From: Gammaproteobacteria bacterium
GTDB lineage: Bacteria > Pseudomonadota > Gammaproteobacteria > Pseudomonadales > Pseudohongiellaceae
Direction of reading: 5' to 3'
DNA length: 6,708 nucleotides
Assembly: GCA_003451715.1 (NCBI GenBank)
Contig: DMJN01000286.1
Coordinates: forward strand, 1 to 6,708
Positions 1-6,018 of this stretch are shown in pieces. Position 1 is the first letter of the stretch. Every line of letters starts with the position of its first letter. The notes under the pieces were generated by a model. That model made no database searches. It was given only the letters and a program-made list of their open reading frames with translations, and was not told the origin of the DNA. The translations under genes and the position numbers were made by a program.

Positions 1-2
1 CC

Positions 3-440
3 ATTTGTTTGACGACGGACAATCCGCTTGTCTGGATCGCTGCGAGAAAACTGACAATGGAAAGTGAGAAGGCTTGTGATGACTATGTAGTAGATGATAC
101 AGGATGTTCATTGTCTTACGCAGAAAATCTACTTTGGTTGGTCAAGTCGATTAGCGGAAACAGCAGATTGCAATCTGCACAAATGTTGGGGCATAGATCT
201 CAACTATCGCAGCGAATAGATCATATATTGAATGCCGATTCTGGCTGCTATTTGGTCAATCGAAGCAGCAGTATACCAATTCTTGTCATGGCAGCATTGT
301 TGGCTGCTCCCTACTCGAGTCTGTCCTTTTCGGTCAAAGTTGAAAAAAGTGTAATTGTCGCAGACACATCTATCCTGGTTAAGTTCTTCCCGAAAGGATC
401 TGCAGAGTTTCATGAATTTATGATTGCAACGGGGAAATAG
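3..440 (+). CDS. M56 (BlaR1/MecR1-type) membrane metallopeptidase, C-terminal part; 5' end outside window
   Basis: The frame is open to the left edge, so this is the 3' part of a longer gene and the TTG at 9 is probably internal. Near the left edge are NPLVW and, ten residues on, ESEKACDD. This pair follows the HExxH zinc site in M56/BlaR1 peptidases, and the Glu of ExxxACDD is expected to be a zinc ligand. The HExxH itself would lie upstream and is not visible. Next comes the helical YAENLLWLV...AQMLGHRSQLSQRIDHIL segment typical of the family, then one hydrophobic segment (about residues 88-106 counting from the TTG). A tail of only about 37 residues follows, with no penicillin-binding sensor domain, so a beta-lactam sensor role is unlikely. 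Family members are inner-membrane proteases that often cleave a BlaI-type repressor; no such repressor is in view. A TonB-family gene follows after 62 bp. The family call rests on motifs recognised by eye. Confidence 0.75.
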   Translation: MCLTTDNPLVWIAARKLTMESEKACDDYVVDDTGCSLSYAENLLWLVKSISGNSRLQSAQMLGHRSQLSQRIDHILNADSGCYLVNRSSSIPILVMAALLAAPYSSLSFSVKVEKSVIVADTSILVKFFPKGSAEFHEFMIATGK

Positions 441-490
441 TACCTACACTAAATATTCTTAACGGTTGAACTCTGAGCTGGTGGTAAACC

Positions 491-497
491 AAGGAGG
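491..497 (+). promoter_or_regulatory. Strong Shine-Dalgarno site of the TonB-family gene
   Basis: AAGGAGG ends 5 nt before the ATG at 503. This near-consensus ribosome binding site fixes that start. Confidence 0.85.
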
Positions 498-502
498 AAG
501 AT

Positions 503-1117
503 ATGAATGTTCTGGTACAGCGCCTATTCAAATACAATTCCATCGTTGTAGCTGCTATTTTTATGACATTCCTGATGTTCTATTTCATGCAGTTCCTCGT
601 GGCTCCTGATTGCAACAGGCAACGGACAATCGATGTTATCAAACTAATCGATGCTACTGTGCCTGAGTTCAAACAAGAACTGCTTCTAGATATTCTAAAA
701 CCCGAACCTATACTTGATCTAACACCTCCTGTTATTGAACTGCCGACTTACACTTCCACGCTAGATGGCGTACCAAGCATGGTAACTGGCTGGAATATCA
801 CTGAGCCGGTAATCCTTACAACGGAATCTATTCCCCTCGCCAGCAATATCATGGTGCCGCTTATTCGTACCACCGCGAATTACCCGCAACGTGCATTGGC
901 CCGAGGCATCGAAGGCTTTGTTGAACTGTCCTTTACCGTAAACGAATTGGGAAATGTAATTGACCCAATCATTCTCCGTGCAGATCCTGAGGGTTACTTT
1001 GAGAGATCAGCCCTGCAAGCCATTACCAGATGGAAGTACTCGGCCGCTGTGGAGGATGGTGATCCCGTGCCAACTTATGATGTCAGGCAGCGTATCGTAT
1101 TTCAGATAGAACAGTAG
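503..1117 (+). CDS. TonB-family energy transducer (short, TonB2-like)
   Basis: This 204-aa protein has one N-terminal membrane anchor (about residues 13-33), a periplasmic linker of about 85 residues, and a C-terminal TonB domain (about 118-204). The domain shows the family pattern: YPQRALARGIEGFV (127-140), a TVNELGNV strand turn, then FERSALQAITRWKY and a final strand IVFQIEQ. TonB proteins carry proton-motive energy from ExbB/ExbD in the inner membrane to outer-membrane TonB-dependent receptors. The length and the FYFMQFLVA anchor resemble the short TonB2 proteins of marine gammaproteobacteria. The linker has only a modest proline-containing stretch (66-81: KPEP, TPP, ELP) in place of the long Pro-rich arm of classical TonB. 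No exbB, exbD or receptor gene is adjacent, so partners must be elsewhere. It may be cotranscribed with the M56 gene; M56 proteins and TonB C-terminal domains are known to occur together, sometimes fused. Confidence 0.9.
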   Translation: MNVLVQRLFKYNSIVVAAIFMTFLMFYFMQFLVAPDCNRQRTIDVIKLIDATVPEFKQELLLDILKPEPILDLTPPVIELPTYTSTLDGVPSMVTGWNITEPVILTTESIPLASNIMVPLIRTTANYPQRALARGIEGFVELSFTVNELGNVIDPIILRADPEGYFERSALQAITRWKYSAAVEDGDPVPTYDVRQRIVFQIEQ

Positions 1118-1203
1118 GGACTGCTCAATACGTCAATCTGTGACAATTCGGCAGAATAAATCATCAACAATTTTGGATTATACCTACCGGCATTGGGTGA
1201 TTT

Positions 1204-1208
1204 GGAAA
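1204..1208 (+). promoter_or_regulatory. Weak ribosome binding site before a TTG start
   Basis: GGAAA lies 7 nt before the TTG at 1216. It is the only purine-rich stretch between the in-frame stop at 1210-1212 and the region just upstream, so this start rests on frame limits more than on the site itself. Low expression is possible. Confidence 0.4.
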
Positions 1209-1215
1209 TTGAACT

Positions 1216-2784
1216 TTGCAAGTAATTGAAGTTTCATTTTTTTTCCTGATTTTCGTATTCATTCTACGACTGCTGGTTGAATCACTTCGTTCACGTGTCA
1301 GCTCATCGCATTTGGTGATCGTGGGTTTAACACTTCTTGTTTTAAGCGGCATATTCGAAGGATTGCGCTGGCAACTGATTCCTTCCTATTTGGCTTTTAG
1401 CCTTTTGGCACTTGGAACACTGAAGAGAATCCCGAGTAAATTGCGCTGGCGAGTATTAGCAGTAGTACCTATCGCCGCTTTGTTGCTTATCTCAATTTCT
1501 CTAAGCTCATTATTCCCAGTCTTTAACTTGCCTGAGCCTGGCGGTCCTTACCGCATCGGTACTTTCAACTATTCACTCGTAGATAATTCAAGAATAGAAA
1601 GATTTGAGCCAACAAAGAATCGAGAATTGTATGTGCGTGTATGGTATCCCTCTGCCGAATTGCTCGAAAGAGAGGTTCCAGTTCGCACGCTGTGGCAGGA
1701 TCTGTATGCCGGTGATTACGACTTGGTAAGTTTTTTCACCAACTACCTGAGCCAGGTTGAAACACACTCACAAATTGAATCAGCTATCGCCCCAGAAGAA
1801 CAATTTCCTGTGCTCGTCTTCAATCATGGCATGAACGCATTTCCGGAGCAGAATACTGTCTTGATGGAACACCTTGCCAGTCATGGCTATATCATTTTCA
1901 GCATTGCGCATACCTATCAATCGACAAAAGTTTTCTTAAGCTCCTCTGAGAAAATACTGTTTACCACTCGCACACCAAAAGATCTTGGATATGCTGAAGA
2001 CGAAGATCGCCCAATCACTGGCGTTAGAGCGCTGGTTAGGACAGAGGATGGATCCGATAATTCCTTGTTGGACGAACAGCTTTTTGCAATTTTCGATAGA
2101 TATAGGAGAGCCGCAAGTGAGACTGAAAAGAGAAACCTGGTCGAAGAAGTAATTAGGGAGCGCGAGCGATATCTAATCGGGCCAGGCACGACCTCCGATA
2201 CTTTATACAACTACTTTTATGGCCGCATGACTGCAATGGGGAGTTTTGTGCAAACCTGGGTCGAGGATATTCAGTTTATCGTGGATGAGATGACAAACAT
2301 CAATGCTCCAATAACCGGATTCGTGCAGGCGCTGAACACCGAGCGACTTGGAGTATTTGGCCATTCATTCGGCAGTTCGGCTGCTGGTGAATTCTGCAAG
2401 CTGGATGATCGCTGTAAAGCGGGTATCCACATGGACGGCAATCAGTCCGGTTACAACTGGGATAAACCCCTGCTGGCTCCCTTTCTGGCTATGTACAGTT
2501 GGTACTTCTTTGGTGGTAACGATTTTGCCTATAAATCCTCCAATCATGATTTCTGGAATATGACTATTAGTGGATTGGATCACATGGATTTTACTGATTT
2601 AGGATTGGCTGTGCGGGGATTACAAGGGCGTGGCATGATGGGAGATGTGGACAATGAGAAGGCACTACGTATCATAAATCAGGTTGCACTTTCGTTTTTT
2701 GATCATTACCTGAAAGAAGCCCCGATGCGAACAGACCTGCTGCAAAAATTCCCAGAACTCACACTTGAGCTATTCGAGAAATAG
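1216..2784 (+). CDS. Alpha/beta hydrolase of PAF-acetylhydrolase type with N-terminal membrane domain
   Basis: This 522-aa protein has two parts. Residues 1-100 hold about four hydrophobic segments (roughly 4-20, 33-48, 53-67 and 79-100), which would anchor the enzyme in the inner membrane. Residues 115-520 are an alpha/beta hydrolase: LYVRVWYPS (138-146), the oxyanion-region motif VLVFNHG (199-205), the nucleophile elbow GHSFG with Ser384, Asp407 in GIHMDGN, and His456 in SGLDHMDFTD. The order and motifs match platelet-activating-factor acetylhydrolase (plasma/isoform II) and related dienelactone-hydrolase-like esterases, which cleave short acyl esters of phospholipids or similar substrates. 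The actual substrate is unknown. About 180 residues separate the HG motif from Ser384, including a charged helical segment (about 285-320), which suggests a lid or cap. The TTG at 1216 is chosen because an in-frame TGA lies at 1210-1212 and the membrane segment begins at once; the ribosome site GGAAA is weak. Confidence 0.86.
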   Translation: MQVIEVSFFFLIFVFILRLLVESLRSRVSSSHLVIVGLTLLVLSGIFEGLRWQLIPSYLAFSLLALGTLKRIPSKLRWRVLAVVPIAALLLISISLSSLFPVFNLPEPGGPYRIGTFNYSLVDNSRIERFEPTKNRELYVRVWYPSAELLEREVPVRTLWQDLYAGDYDLVSFFTNYLSQVETHSQIESAIAPEEQFPVLVFNHGMNAFPEQNTVLMEHLASHGYIIFSIAHTYQSTKVFLSSSEKILFTTRTPKDLGYAEDEDRPITGVRALVRTEDGSDNSLLDEQLFAIFDRYRRAASETEKRNLVEEVIRERERYLIGPGTTSDTLYNYFYGRMTAMGSFVQTWVEDIQFIVDEMTNINAPITGFVQALNTERLGVFGHSFGSSAAGEFCKLDDRCKAGIHMDGNQSGYNWDKPLLAPFLAMYSWYFFGGNDFAYKSSNHDFWNMTISGLDHMDFTDLGLAVRGLQGRGMMGDVDNEKALRIINQVALSFFDHYLKEAPMRTDLLQKFPELTLELFEK

Positions 2785-2831
2785 AAAAGGTGATACTGAC
2801 ACGTTAACTCTCTTTAAGTAACAATTGTCGG

Positions 2832-2891
2832 GTGAAATCATCAATTGGGTACAAACGCTACCGATTACCAGCAGAAATAGTCCAATATCCT
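2832..2891 (+). mobile_element. Possible remnant of an IS6-family transposase (N-terminal fragment)
   Basis: Starting at a GTG (2832), the frame reads VKSSIGYKRYRLPAEIVQYP. The core YKRYRLPAEIVQ resembles the conserved N-terminal block of many IS6-family transposases, recalled as Y-K/R-R-H-R-F-P-P/A-E-I-I. The similarity ends after EIVQY: the usual AVWLYxRF helix does not follow, and the frame stops at a TAA soon after. The catalytic DDE domain is missing and no terminal inverted repeats were found. If real, it is a short decayed relic. The match covers only about 12-16 residues and was made from memory, so it may be coincidence. Confidence 0.33.
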
Positions 2892-2967
2892 CAAGAGCAT
2901 CCAGCCGATCACTCACTTTGCCCCGGAACTTCAGATCATGCTGATGGTTTTTAATCATGTTTGGAGA

Positions 2968-3029
2968 GAGCCCATTCTTTGGTGGCAGTGACCTGGCACC
3001 CCATTACTCCGGGCTCACGTTACTTTTTT
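2968..3029 (+). terminator. Possible composite hairpin followed by T-run
   Basis: GGTGGCAG (2981-2988) pairs with CTGGCACC (2993-3000) around a TGAC tetraloop, with one G-G mismatch. It sits inside an outer 6-bp repeat, GAGCCC (2968-2973) with GGGCTC (3011-3016), and six T residues follow at 3024-3029. The T-run is 7 nt past the outer stem, so this is not a textbook intrinsic terminator. It also lies about 180 bp beyond the hydrolase stop. The hairpin is seen; the terminator role is a guess. Confidence 0.25.
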
Positions 3030-3102
3030 ACCAATAGACTTACACGGAGATAGCTTTTATTCTCTTTGTGCCCGGCCGCCGAATCGTAAGAACGGCCAAC
3101 AT

Positions 3103-3106
3103 GGAG
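3103..3106 (+). promoter_or_regulatory. Ribosome binding site of the flavoprotein gene
   Basis: GGAG lies 8 nt before the ATG at 3115. It supports this start, which also gives a complete Tat signal peptide. Confidence 0.7.
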
Positions 3107-3114
3107 TTACAGCT

Positions 3115-5190
3115 ATGCCCGACAAACGTGATAGCAAAAAGCGCGATGCAAAGCAGCAGAACAAGAAGGGCCTGAGCAGACGAGATTTCGTCAAGCAAGG
3201 CGCTGTCGCGGGATTGGGGGCGGCTGCGATAGTCGGGCATGATGAGGCGCAGGCACAAGCCTCTGCTGCTGGCGCCGACGCTATGACCTGGGACTACGAG
3301 GTTGATGTGGTCATCGCCGGTGGTGGCTGCGCGGGTATCACTGCGGCTATTCGCGCTCGGGATCTCGGGGCCAGCGTTCTGGTGGTGGATCAGAACTTCG
3401 ACCTCGGCGGTCGTATGTTGCACAGCGCAGCCCGGATGTCGCTTGGTGGCGGCGATCCGGTACAGCTCAGGGATATCGCAGGAGAGAGCGACCAGGAAGG
3501 CTTCGTCACCGTAGATCCCCTCGAAAATCCAGAGGAGATGGAGGACAGTGTTGAACTGCTCTTTACAGATGTGACCGACTGGTCGGTGGTCGATCCCAAG
3601 GGCCAGAGCCCCTATCGCTACAACGAGCGGGAACTTGCGCGGGCCTGGGCCGAGAACTGTCCGGCAACCCGGCAATTCCTGATAGACAACTATGTGAGGT
3701 TCTCGCGGGTTAGCGGCACTCACGGGGGAGGCGGTTTGTCGCGGGCGCGGCTCGCTACTTGCTTCCTTATGCTTGGCGAGACGACGGATATCAAGGCGGG
3801 CACCATCACAGCCGAAGATGCGGGCGTGGCTGACCGCGAGCGCTCTAGTGTTTTTTCACCAATTCCGATGGGTAATTTCAGCCGCATGGTGGGACGGGGC
3901 GCTGTAGGTAATGGTGCCGCACTTTCTCGCTGTTTGGAATTTTCGGCCCGCGAGAAGGGTGTGGAGTTCATCCTGCATCGTCGCTTCGATGAGATCATTC
4001 GTGAAGAACCGGTGGCGGGTCGGGTGCTCGGGATTCGGGCACAGTATTCACCCAGGAGGCACCCTGATACCGATGAGATCCTGCAGAGCCTCTGGCAGAA
4101 CGGCAATATCGACGAGCGGCGCCAGATCATAAATATCAGGGCCCGCCAGGCGGTCATCCTCGCCAGCGGCGGTCTCGCGGGCAATCCTGAAGTACGCAGC
4201 ATGTTCTACCCGGCCCTCAGAGAGCCCGCTTTCCCAACCAGTGGTCGCGCCTTGCTTGGCGCCGGTGGTCAGGATGCCTCGGCACTCATCGCCGGTCTGC
4301 GGATTGGCGCCAACATGGCAGGGATGCAGCAGAACCTTTCGTATCACACTACGTTTCACATCTCCACGCGCCTGGGCACCCGTGACGCATACACCGGCAT
4401 GATGCCCGGACACCCGACATTCGGTTACCGTGATTCATCCGGCTTCAATGTAGGTAACACGGGATTTGAAGAATTCATCGCCGTGAATCAGGTCGGCAAG
4501 CGTTTCTTCAACGAGACCCGGCTTCCCCGCAGACCTGGCCCGAGTGCCTACCCGGGCGACGGCGGTTCTCCGGGACGCGGGCTTGACCATAAGCCACTGG
4601 ATTGGCGCAATTGCCGGAAGGAGTGGGTCAGGCAGATGTACAACTACGACCATGGTCTCGATGCTGCGTTGGCGATGAACGAAGGCTCAGAGGCTCCTGA
4701 CTACTACTCCGGGCCGTTGTGGGCGATCTTCGATGAGGATGCAGTCCTGCGCAACGGCTGGCAACTGCGTTACCCGTTTGTGTCAGACAATGGCTATTAC
4801 TTCAAGGCCGATACTATCGAAGAGTTGGCTGACAAAATCTATGCAGGCAATGAATTCCAAAGAGTACCGCTTAGTTACCTCGCCGAGACGGTAGCCACCT
4901 GGAACGGGTACGTGCAGGACGGCACCGACCCCGAGTTCGAGCGTGGTGAGGATGCTCCCATGAATCCCATCGCGAAGCCTCCGTTCTATGCGCTGTCTAT
5001 CATGGTGATCTGGCATGACTCCTATGGTGGCCTGAGGGTCAACGGCCGACAGCAGGTGGTGGACATGCAGGGCGAAGTCATTCCCGGTCTCTATGCCGGA
5101 GGCGAAGCCGTGGGCGGTTTCAATAAACATGGCCTGGGTAAGGGGCACGTGCACGGCTATATCGCCGGTACTCACGCCGCTTCGGAATAG
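3115..5190 (+). CDS. Tat-exported FAD-dependent dehydrogenase/reductase (fumarate reductase/succinate dehydrogenase flavoprotein superfamily)
   Basis: This 691-aa flavoenzyme begins with a twin-arginine signal: a long basic n-region, SRRDFVK (21-27), a short hydrophobic stretch (about 30-41), and a likely cleavage site after AQAQA (45-49). It should therefore be folded with FAD in the cytoplasm and exported to the periplasm. Residues 63-93 form the Rossmann FAD-binding motif (VVIAGGGCAGITAAIRA, GxGxxG at 69-74, acidic D92 ending the second strand). AVILASGGLAGNPEV (346-360), VNQVGKRFFNE (457-467) and the closing GGLRVNG...GEVIPGLYAGGEAVGG block (638-668) are signatures of the FAD_binding_2 family. 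This superfamily includes fumarate and urocanate reductases and 3-ketosteroid dehydrogenases. The end reads GGFNKHGLGKGHVHGY (667-682), unlike the hG-N-R-lgg end of fumarate reductases, so the substrate is left open. A cytochrome c gene downstream suggests the electron partner. The next gene starts 37 bp later, probably in the same operon. Confidence 0.94.
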   Translation: MPDKRDSKKRDAKQQNKKGLSRRDFVKQGAVAGLGAAAIVGHDEAQAQASAAGADAMTWDYEVDVVIAGGGCAGITAAIRARDLGASVLVVDQNFDLGGRMLHSAARMSLGGGDPVQLRDIAGESDQEGFVTVDPLENPEEMEDSVELLFTDVTDWSVVDPKGQSPYRYNERELARAWAENCPATRQFLIDNYVRFSRVSGTHGGGGLSRARLATCFLMLGETTDIKAGTITAEDAGVADRERSSVFSPIPMGNFSRMVGRGAVGNGAALSRCLEFSAREKGVEFILHRRFDEIIREEPVAGRVLGIRAQYSPRRHPDTDEILQSLWQNGNIDERRQIINIRARQAVILASGGLAGNPEVRSMFYPALREPAFPTSGRALLGAGGQDASALIAGLRIGANMAGMQQNLSYHTTFHISTRLGTRDAYTGMMPGHPTFGYRDSSGFNVGNTGFEEFIAVNQVGKRFFNETRLPRRPGPSAYPGDGGSPGRGLDHKPLDWRNCRKEWVRQMYNYDHGLDAALAMNEGSEAPDYYSGPLWAIFDEDAVLRNGWQLRYPFVSDNGYYFKADTIEELADKIYAGNEFQRVPLSYLAETVATWNGYVQDGTDPEFERGEDAPMNPIAKPPFYALSIMVIWHDSYGGLRVNGRQQVVDMQGEVIPGLYAGGEAVGGFNKHGLGKGHVHGYIAGTHAASE

Positions 5191-5220
5191 TTGACCATTC
5201 ATTTATCACGCTGGTTTAAA
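5191..5220 (+). promoter_or_regulatory. Possible sigma-70-like promoter giving a near-leaderless transcript
   Basis: TTGACC (5191-5196) is followed after 18 bp by TTTAAA (5215-5220), a 5/6 and 4/6 match to the -35 and -10 consensus. The -10 ends 7 nt before the ATG at 5228, so a transcript from it would be nearly leaderless, consistent with the absence of a ribosome binding site there. Such matches arise easily in 37 bp of AT-rich spacer, and readthrough from the flavoprotein gene is equally possible. Confidence 0.25.
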
Positions 5221-5227
5221 ATGTGGC

Positions 5228-5860
5228 ATGACCGACAATACTGACGAAAGCGGCAGCGAAATCCATAACACACACATTGTGGTATGGGACGTTCCGTCGG
5301 CAATCGAATGTGGTGAGAATTTTGGCATCAAGGCAGGGGTCAAGTGCTGCGGCGAGTGTCGACCTGATGATTGGCTTGTTGAGATTTGTGACCATGCAGG
5401 GGACAAATTGGCCAGCGCAACATTGAGTGATGAGCCCCTGCAGAACACGACTGCTCTTTATGGCGCCGAGGTAGAACTGACGGCACCCGAATCGCAAGGG
5501 CTCCACGCCTGGATAGCCAGGGTTGCGGCGACCGATTCGAAAATTCCACACAGCGGGTGTATCACCGGGTTCAGCGTGAGAGCCGTACCAGCTTCTGAAT
5601 GTGTCGTGATGGTTAAAGCCATCGATCAGGCGAGCCAGGCTCCGGTGAAAGGTGCCAGGGTCGTTGTTCACCCCTATAGAACCTTCACCGATGAATGCGG
5701 GCTGGCGCGGTTGGCGGTACCGAAAGGCGAGTACAGACTCTTCGTTTCCGGAAAGAATTACTTCCCTTTTTGCAGTGACAACGATGTGAGGACAGATATC
5801 ACGATCGAAGCGAAGCTCGTTGTTGACCGGGAGCTCACGGACGCCGATATCTGGGCATAA
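5228..5860 (+). CDS. Cysteine-rich two-domain beta protein with C-terminal carboxypeptidase-regulatory-like domain; unknown function
   Basis: This 210-aa protein has no signal peptide or membrane segment. Residues 15-118 look like an Ig-like beta sandwich (alternating strands such as HIVVWDVP, FGIKAGVKC, WLVEICD, LHAWIARVA). Residues 125-200 look like a carboxypeptidase-regulatory/PEGA-like fold: VMVKAIDQASQAPVKGARVVV, then TDECGLARLAVPKGEYRLFVSGKNY, where the Asp/Gly turn and PKGxYxLxVxxxxY are typical. Such domains usually bind proteins or sugars and are rarely enzymes. It has nine cysteines (28, 40, 41, 44, 54, 111, 125, 157, 182), including CCGEC at 40-44, which is unusual for such a fold. 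It sits between an exported flavoprotein and an exported cytochrome c, so it may be a partner carried out with the Tat flavoprotein, or a cytoplasmic maturation factor; both are inference. The ATG at 5228 lacks a clear Shine-Dalgarno site, and an in-frame TGA at 5192-5194 limits any longer start. Confidence 0.85.
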   Translation: MTDNTDESGSEIHNTHIVVWDVPSAIECGENFGIKAGVKCCGECRPDDWLVEICDHAGDKLASATLSDEPLQNTTALYGAEVELTAPESQGLHAWIARVAATDSKIPHSGCITGFSVRAVPASECVVMVKAIDQASQAPVKGARVVVHPYRTFTDECGLARLAVPKGEYRLFVSGKNYFPFCSDNDVRTDITIEAKLVVDRELTDADIWA

Positions 5861-5925
5861 CTCGCCTTTGGTGACAAGATTCTGGATTAGAGTGAAAACA
5901 AATTGGGATTTTGAGTTAAAACTGC

Positions 5926-5984
5926 GTGCAAAAATTCTTTTCAAAGCATTGTAAGTGAAATTGAAAATGAGATTGATTTTGCAC
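5926..5984. repeat. Nested AT-rich inverted repeat upstream of the cytochrome c gene
   Basis: GTGCAAAA (5926-5933) and TTTTGCAC (5977-5984) are perfect 8-bp inverted arms. Inside them lie TTTTCAA (5938-5944) and TTGAAAA (5961-5967), perfect 7-bp inverted arms. Together they could form one long hairpin with an asymmetric internal loop, ending 34 nt before the GTG start at 6019. The rest of the 158-bp gap (5861-6018) is AT-rich and shows no gene and no convincing -35/-10 pair. The structure could be a regulatory leader, an operator or a weak terminator for the upstream gene; none of these is shown. Confidence 0.5.
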
Positions 5985-6006
5985 TAACCCTCGGGAAAAG
6001 CCTCTC

Positions 6007-6011
6007 AGGAG
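6007..6011 (+). promoter_or_regulatory. Ribosome binding site fixing a GTG start
   Basis: AGGAG lies 7 nt before the GTG at 6019. The ATG at 6017 is in another frame and is followed at once by TGA, so the GTG is the start, and it gives a complete signal peptide. Confidence 0.8.
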
Positions 6012-6018
6012 ATTTGAT

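Larger units (their letters stand above)
2785..3114. other. 330-bp gene-free junction between AT-rich and GC-rich blocks
   Basis: No intact gene is supported here. It contains a transposase-like N-terminal fragment (2832-2891), a hairpin (2981-3000), a T6 run (3024-3029) and the leader of the flavoprotein gene. An unassigned open stretch runs from 2881 to a TGA at 2989-2991 without a convincing start; its conceptual product includes FNHVWREPILWWQ, which I do not recognise. A 5-bp inverted repeat, GGCCG at 3074-3078 with CGGCC at 3093-3097, lies just before the flavoprotein start. I could not identify a convincing sigma-70 promoter, although one for the downstream gene would be expected here. 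Confidence 0.6.

Noticed and set aside
9..440. TTG at 9 as the true start of the first gene
   Set aside because: The frame remains open upstream to the window edge and the motifs present belong to the C-terminal half of M56 proteins, so the gene is cut by the window edge.
2822..2847. Two copies of the palindrome CAATTG (2822-2827 and 2842-2847) after the hydrolase gene, considered as a terminator
   Set aside because: The stem is only 6 bp and AT-rich, the loop is 14 nt and no T-run follows.
2770..2958. Minus-strand open frame of 62 codons across the end of the hydrolase and the junction
   Set aside because: It overlaps the hydrolase stop and has no recognisable motif; the plus-strand IS6-like reading explains part of the same DNA better.
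2881..2991. Plus-strand open stretch ending in FNHVWREPILWWQ
   Set aside because: No suitable start codon or ribosome site at its beginning, a stop just upstream, and no family recognised; possibly decayed coding DNA but not supportable as a gene.
3040..3723. Minus-strand open frame of 227 codons overlapping the start of the flavoprotein gene
   Set aside because: It lies opposite the Tat signal and FAD-binding motif of a strongly supported gene; its translation has no coherent domain or signal.
3720..4413. Two minus-strand open frames inside the flavoprotein gene
   Set aside because: Both are antisense shadows rich in Arg, Ser and Pro with no family features, covering conserved parts of the flavoprotein.
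5216..5944. Long open frame on the minus strand (242 codons) opposite the cysteine-rich protein gene
   Set aside because: It is antisense to a plus-strand gene with domain-like patterning and operon placement, and its product shows no recognisable motifs. GC-rich coding DNA commonly leaves such frames open.
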